Shown here in pieces: positions 60,011-64,000 of a stretch of 64,000 nt of DNA. The position numbers and the translations under genes were made by a program. The notes under the pieces are model-generated. The model ran no database searches, was not told the DNA's origin, and saw only the letters and a list, made by a program, of their open reading frames with translations. How positions within the stretch are numbered: the stretch's first letter is position 1; each line of letters opens with the position of its first letter. Where the stretch lies: positions 87,053 through 151,052 of the forward strand of contig NZ_JAUUTZ010000012.1 of the NCBI RefSeq assembly GCF_030678915.1, read 5' to 3'. Source of the stretch: Paracoccus wurundjeri (lineage in GTDB: Bacteria; Pseudomonadota; Alphaproteobacteria; Rhodobacterales; Rhodobacteraceae).

Positions 60011-61618
60011 TTACCCTAAAAGACGGCGCGCGATTACTTGCGCCTGAATTTCGGCCGCACCCTCGAAAATATTGAGAATCCGGGCGTCGCAAAGCACCCG
60101 GCTGATCTGATATTCAAGCGCGAAACCGTTGCCACCGTGAATTTGCAGCGCGTTATCCGCTGCTGCCCATGCTACGCGCGCGCCGAGAAGCTTGGCCATT
60201 CCGGCCTCGAGATCGCAGCGGTGACCGTGATCTTTTTCCCACGCACTGAAATAGGTAAGCTGGCGGGCGATCATGATTTCGACTGCCATCATCGCAAGTT
60301 TATCGCTGACGCGCGGAAACTCGATCAGGGGCTTGCCGAACTGCTTGCGGTCAAGGGCATATTGCAGGCCAAGCTCCAGCGCGTTCTGCGCTACGCCAAT
60401 GGCGCGGGCCGCCGTTTGAATCCGCGCTGATTCAAAGGTTTGCATAAGCTGCTTGAAACCCTGGCCAGTGACCCCGCCAAGAAGATTTTCGCCCTTGACC
60501 TCGAACCCGTCAAAGCCGATCTCGTATTCTTTCATGCCGCGATAACCCAGAACCTCGATTTCGCCGCCGGTCATGCCGGGCGTCGGGAAGGGGTTTTCAT
60601 CGTCGCCCGGTGTTTTCTCGGCGATGAACATCGACAATCCGCGATAATCGCTTGTTTCCGGTTCGGTCCGGGCCAACAGCGTCATGATATGGGTGCGGGC
60701 GGCATGGGTGATCCATGTCTTGTTGCCGGTGATCTTCCAGTTGTCGCCATCTTTGACGGCGCGGGTGCGCAGGCTGCCCAAATCGCTGCCGGTATTCGGC
60801 TCGGTAAAAACGGCGGTCGGCAAAATTTCGCCGCTTGCGAGACGGGGCAGCCAATGCTCTTTCTGCTCGTCCGTGCCGCCGCCCAGAATCAGTTCGGCGG
60901 CGATTTCGCTGCGCGTGCCAAGGCTGCCCACGCCGATATACCCGCGCGAGAGTTCCTCGCTGACGACGACCATGGCGGCCTTGGACATGCCGAGACCACC
61001 AAGATTTTCGGGAATGGTCAGGCCGAAAACGCCCAGTTCCGCCAGTTCCTCGATGATCTGCATCGGGATGAAATCGTCTTTCAGGTGCCATTCATGCGCA
61101 TGCGGCACCACCTTGTCATCGGACCAGCGGCGGAACTGATCGCGGATCATCTCAAGATCCTCGTCCAGTCCGGTCGCGCCGAAACTTGCGCTGCCCGGAT
61201 TGTCCGCCATGAGCCGGGCCAGCCTTGCCCGCGCATCGGGCGTGTTGCCTGCCATCAGCTCACGCGCGGTTTCGGACGGAGCCCAGTCGATGCCAAGATC
61301 CGAAAGACGCGCGAATTCGTTCTGGCTCATCGGGATCCCACCGGCGATCTGAGTGAGATATTCGCCAAATCCGATCTTCAGGATCAGCTCCTCCATCTCT
61401 CCCGAGACACGATCCGACCAGGCGCCAAGCTGGGCCAACGCCTCGACATAGGTCGTCAGCCACGAAAGCGCATGAGTGGCATGCTGATGCTGTTCAAGCA
61501 ATGCGGCATCCACCTTGCCTTCCGGGGCAACTACGGCCCGCAAGGCATCGGTCGCCCGTTTTTGCAGATCCCTGATCTCGGACAGGACGGTTGCGGTCAG
61601 GTCGCGCATGTCTTTCAT
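60011..61618 (-). CDS. mcd: Acyl-CoA dehydrogenase, probably (2S)-methylsuccinyl-CoA dehydrogenase
   Basis: 535 aa from the ATG at 61618 (GGAAG upstream). It is much longer than ordinary acyl-CoA dehydrogenases because of an N-terminal extension of about 150 residues, which is mostly helical (LTATVLSEIRDLQKRATDAL). That is typical of Mcd of the ethylmalonyl-CoA pathway. The catalytic part has FTEPNTGSDLGSLRTRAV, WKITGNKTWITHAARTHIM, ESARIQTAARAIGVAQNALE and ALQIHGGNGFALEYQISRVL. Mcd oxidises methylsuccinyl-CoA to mesaconyl-CoA during acetate or C1 assimilation. No partner (ccr, ecm) is nearby, so the assignment rests on length and motif pattern. Confidence 0.8.
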   Translation of the reverse strand: MKDMRDLTATVLSEIRDLQKRATDALRAVVAPEGKVDAALLEQHQHATHALSWLTTYVEALAQLGAWSDRVSGEMEELILKIGFGEYLTQIAGGIPMSQNEFARLSDLGIDWAPSETARELMAGNTPDARARLARLMADNPGSASFGATGLDEDLEMIRDQFRRWSDDKVVPHAHEWHLKDDFIPMQIIEELAELGVFGLTIPENLGGLGMSKAAMVVVSEELSRGYIGVGSLGTRSEIAAELILGGGTDEQKEHWLPRLASGEILPTAVFTEPNTGSDLGSLRTRAVKDGDNWKITGNKTWITHAARTHIMTLLARTEPETSDYRGLSMFIAEKTPGDDENPFPTPGMTGGEIEVLGYRGMKEYEIGFDGFEVKGENLLGGVTGQGFKQLMQTFESARIQTAARAIGVAQNALELGLQYALDRKQFGKPLIEFPRVSDKLAMMAVEIMIARQLTYFSAWEKDHGHRCDLEAGMAKLLGARVAWAAADNALQIHGGNGFALEYQISRVLCDARILNIFEGAAEIQAQVIARRLLG

Positions 61619-61832
61619 CGAATCTTCCTTTCGCGGCATTGCAGCATTGCTAGATCCTATGAAGGCGTTGCGCAACTATAATGCGAAATTTAAGCAGAAA
61701 TTGACCAAAAATGTCGCGATGAAATTGGAGGATCTGCGATCAGACCTGCAGTTCGATACGATCACCCGCCAATTCAGGCTTTCAAAGCGTTGATGCGGCG
61801 ACTAAACCGGGCTCGCAAAAGGAGGGTCGGCG

Positions 61833-62927
61833 ATGAATCGGATTACCCCGAAACCCGGCATCATGGATATCGCGCTTTATGTCAGCGGCGAAAGCCGGTT
61901 GCAGGGGCATGAAGATGTGCTGAAACTGTCCTCCAATGAAAACCCGCTTGGGTGCAGCGAGGCGGCGAAGGCTGCTGTCGCGCATGCCACGGCTGAGCTT
62001 AACCGCTATCCATCGACCGACCACGCCGGGTTGCGCGACGCCATTGCCGAAGTGCATGGGCTGGATGCGTCCCGGATCATCTGCGGGGCAGGCTCGGACG
62101 AGGTGCTGCAATTCGTGACCCATGCCTATGCGGGGCAGGGCGATGAGATCATCACGACCGAGCATGGCTTCTCGATGTATCCGATTCTGGCCCGGATGGT
62201 GGGCGCAAAGCCGGTCACCGTGCCCGAGGCCGAGCGGCGGGTAGATGTCGATGCCATCCTGTCGGCGGTGACAGAGCGGACGCGGATCGTCTTTCTGGCC
62301 AATCCGGGGAACCCGACGGGAACCATGCTGGACGAAGAAGAGCTTGACCGGCTGGCCAGCGGTTTGCCGGATCATGTCCTGCTGGTCCATGACGGCGCCT
62401 ATGCCGAGTTCACGGGCGGGCATGACGGGGGCGTGTCGCTGGTCGGGCGTTATCCCAACGTGATCATGACGCGGACCTTCTCGAAGATCCACGGGCTTGG
62501 CGGGCTGCGGATCGGCTGGGGCTATGCGCAGCGCGAGATGATCGATGTACTGAACCGTCTGCGGCAACCCTTCAACCTGTCATCGGCCCAGCTTGCGGCC
62601 GCGGCGGCCGCGGTCCGCGACACGAATTTCACCGCCCATTGCGCCGCCGAAAATGCGCGTTGGCGTGAATGGATGCGCAATGCGTTCGTGCAGATGGGCA
62701 TCGGCTGCGACGAGAGCTTCGCCAATTTCCTGCTGGCCCGCTTCGTCAGCCCGGAAGAGGCCGAAGCCGCCGACACCGCTTTGCGTGATGATGGAATCAT
62801 CGTGCGCCGCGTGGGCGGTTACGGCTTGCCGGAAGCGCTGCGGATCACCGTGGGCGATGAGGCGGGATGCCGACGGGTCATCGGCTGCCTCAGCCGTTTC
62901 ATGGCCGGCAGAAGGGCGGTGGGATGA
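61833..62927 (+). CDS. hisC: Histidinol-phosphate / aromatic aminotransferase
   Basis: 364 aa PLP enzyme of the HisC branch. LSSNENPLG (32-40), NPGNPTGT (157-164), HDGAYAEF with Asp187 and Tyr190, and the PLP lysine Lys218 in [19 protein letters not shown] are all present. The gene overlaps the following arogenate/prephenate dehydrogenase gene by four bases. That pairing suggests that its main role is tyrosine and phenylalanine synthesis, possibly as well as histidine. GGAGGGTC precedes the start. Confidence 0.93.
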   Translation: MNRITPKPGIMDIALYVSGESRLQGHEDVLKLSSNENPLGCSEAAKAAVAHATAELNRYPSTDHAGLRDAIAEVHGLDASRIICGAGSDEVLQFVTHAYAGQGDEIITTEHGFSMYPILARMVGAKPVTVPEAERRVDVDAILSAVTERTRIVFLANPGNPTGTMLDEEELDRLASGLPDHVLLVHDGAYAEFTGGHDGGVSLVGRYPNVIMTRTFSKIHGLGGLRIGWGYAQREMIDVLNRLRQPFNLSSAQLAAAAAAVRDTNFTAHCAAENARWREWMRNAFVQMGIGCDESFANFLLARFVSPEEAEAADTALRDDGIIVRRVGGYGLPEALRITVGDEAGCRRVIGCLSRFMAGRRAVG

Positions 62928-63856
62928 GCGTGATTTATAACCGTGTCGCCCTGATCGGGCTTGGCCTGATCGCGGGCTCGATGGCGCATGCCATGCGTGA
63001 CGCCGGGCTTGCGGGGGAAATCACCGGCTATGCACGCAGCGCGGCGACGCGGGAAACTGCGCGTGAAATCGGGCTTTGTGATATGATTTGCGACAGCGCG
63101 GCCGAAGCTGTTGCGGGCGCCGATCTGGTCGTTCTGGCCGTTCCCGTTGGTGTCATGGGTGACGTCGCCGCCGAGATCGCACCGCATCTGGCGGTTGGCG
63201 CGACGGTGACCGATGTCGGCTCGGTCAAGCAGGCGGTTATCGCGGCGGTTCAGCCGCACATTCCCGCAGGCGTGCATTTCGTGCCCGGTCACCCTTTGGC
63301 CGGGACCGAGCATTCCGGCCCGCGTTCCGGCTTTGCCAGCCTGTTCCGCAATCGCTGGTGGCTTCTGACCCCGCTGCCGGATAGCGACGCCGGCGCGGTT
63401 GAGCGGCTGGGCCGCCTGATCACCGCGATGGGGGCCAAGATGGACCGGATGGAACCCGCCCATCATGATCTGGTGCTTGCCGTGACCAGTCACGCGCCGC
63501 ATCTGATCGCCTATACGATGGTCGGCGTGGCCGATCATCTCAGCCGGGTGGCGGATGAAGAGGTGATCCAGTATTCCGCCGCCGGTTTCCGTGATTTCAC
63601 CCGGATTGCGGCCAGCGACCCGACCATGTGGCGCGACGTCTTCCTGCATAACAAAGAAGCCACGCTGGATATCCTTGGCCGTTTCACCGAGGAGCTGTTC
63701 ATGCTGCAAAGGGCGATCCGCATGGGCGACGGACCACAGCTTTACGATTATTTCACCCGGACGCGCGCGATCCGCCGCGGGATCATCGAAGCCGGGCAGG
63801 ACACAGAGGCCCCGGATTTCGGACGCAGTCCCGATGCGAAAGGCCAGGATATCTAG
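62924..63856 (+). CDS. tyrC: Prephenate/arogenate dehydrogenase
   Basis: 310 aa from the ATG at 62924, which overlaps hisC (ATGA). The NAD-binding start [17 protein letters not shown] (8-24) is followed by [35 protein letters not shown] with the catalytic His, and [15 protein letters not shown]. It makes hydroxyphenylpyruvate or tyrosine by oxidative decarboxylation. TyrC-type (cyclohexadienyl) specificity is common in alphaproteobacteria and cannot be decided here. The gene ends one base before a hairpin repeat and the G-run. Confidence 0.93.
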   Translation: MSVIYNRVALIGLGLIAGSMAHAMRDAGLAGEITGYARSAATRETAREIGLCDMICDSAAEAVAGADLVVLAVPVGVMGDVAAEIAPHLAVGATVTDVGSVKQAVIAAVQPHIPAGVHFVPGHPLAGTEHSGPRSGFASLFRNRWWLLTPLPDSDAGAVERLGRLITAMGAKMDRMEPAHHDLVLAVTSHAPHLIAYTMVGVADHLSRVADEEVIQYSAAGFRDFTRIAASDPTMWRDVFLHNKEATLDILGRFTEELFMLQRAIRMGDGPQLYDYFTRTRAIRRGIIEAGQDTEAPDFGRSPDAKGQDI

Positions 63857-63903
63857 GGCATGTCGCGTTGAACCGGAAACGCCGGTGAGTTGCGTCCCGC
63901 GAT
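63857..63903 (+). repeat. Hairpin repeat, copy H (5' half, entering the G-run)
   Basis: GGGCATGTCGCGTTGAACCG, GAAACGCCGGTGAGTTGCG and TCCCGCGAT match copies D and E. The G-rich arm expected next is replaced by the homopolymer. Confidence 0.7.

Positions 63904-64000
<97 letters not shown>

Noticed and set aside
61659..61793. A 44-codon plus-strand frame before hisC (begins MKALRNYNAKFK)
   Set aside because: No ribosome site or recognised family, and it occupies the divergent mcd/hisC promoter region. Could be revisited if conserved.

Overview
The window looks like a chromosomal contig from a high-GC alphaproteobacterium of the Rhodobacteraceae/Paracoccaceae, most like Paracoccus. This is an inference from gene content: a GlpD-S-T-P-Q-U-V glycerol ABC locus of the rhizobial/rhodobacterial type, a methylsuccinyl-CoA dehydrogenase of the ethylmalonyl-CoA pathway, several TRAP/TTT transporters, an isolated FliG-like gene, and a family of intergenic hairpin repeats ending in a GGTATTTGAACAAAGAAGAAG-like tail. 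I found no tRNA, rRNA, CRISPR array, insertion sequence or prophage. About 60 genes are supported. The last 97 bases are pure G, beginning inside one of the hairpin repeats, which is probably a sequencing or assembly artefact at a contig end.

Layout. 1-6.9 kb (all minus): 3'-truncated tamA, glucokinase, an HpaI-type aldolase, an SDR and the pyrimidine-reducing pair preT/preA. 7.1-15.7 kb: the glycerol uptake and oxidation operon glpD-S-T-P-Q-U-V with divergent repressor glpR. 15.8-19.5 kb: AbrB-family membrane protein, TesB thioesterase, MATE exporter. 19.6-30.7 kb: an acyl-CoA catabolic island: acyl-CoA dehydrogenase, a kinase of the ACAD10/11 type, acyl-CoA ligase, SDR, TetR regulator, PaaI-like thioesterase, TRAP transporter dctPQM and thiolase. 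Three copies of a 6-2-6 palindrome (CTGACA-NN-TGTCAG) sit at its promoters. 30.9-34.5 kb: quinone oxidoreductase, histidine phosphatase, ThDP enzyme. 34.6-41.4 kb: a seven-gene, start/stop-overlapping membrane operon (DUF805, DUF4129, DUF4350, MoxR ATPase, DUF58, SpoIIM-like, RDD). 41.6-45.9 kb: a polyamine/envelope module (speD, membrane-anchored spermidine synthase, DUF350, a 57-residue protein, two DUF4178 zinc-ribbon proteins). 46.0-49.0 kb: tctCBA. 49.1-64 kb: mostly housekeeping genes (L,D-transpeptidase, cyclopropane fatty acid synthase, P-loop kinase, metF/metR, IMPase, SMR exporter, purB, FliG-like gene, gap, META lipoprotein, mcd, hisC, tyrC).

The most interesting region is the acyl-CoA island. 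Its set of kinase, acyl-CoA dehydrogenase, SDR and CoA ligase matches the logic of the levulinate/4-hydroxyacid (Lva) pathway, in which a gamma-hydroxyacyl-CoA is phosphorylated and then converted to an enoyl-CoA. A TRAP importer and thiolase are alongside, and the shared operator joins the three transcription units. Second is the polyamine/DUF350/DUF4178 module next to the MoxR-DUF58 operon. Third is the complementary degeneracy of the two glycerol ABC ATPases. Function calls rest on recognised sequence motifs and family knowledge; no database search was possible.
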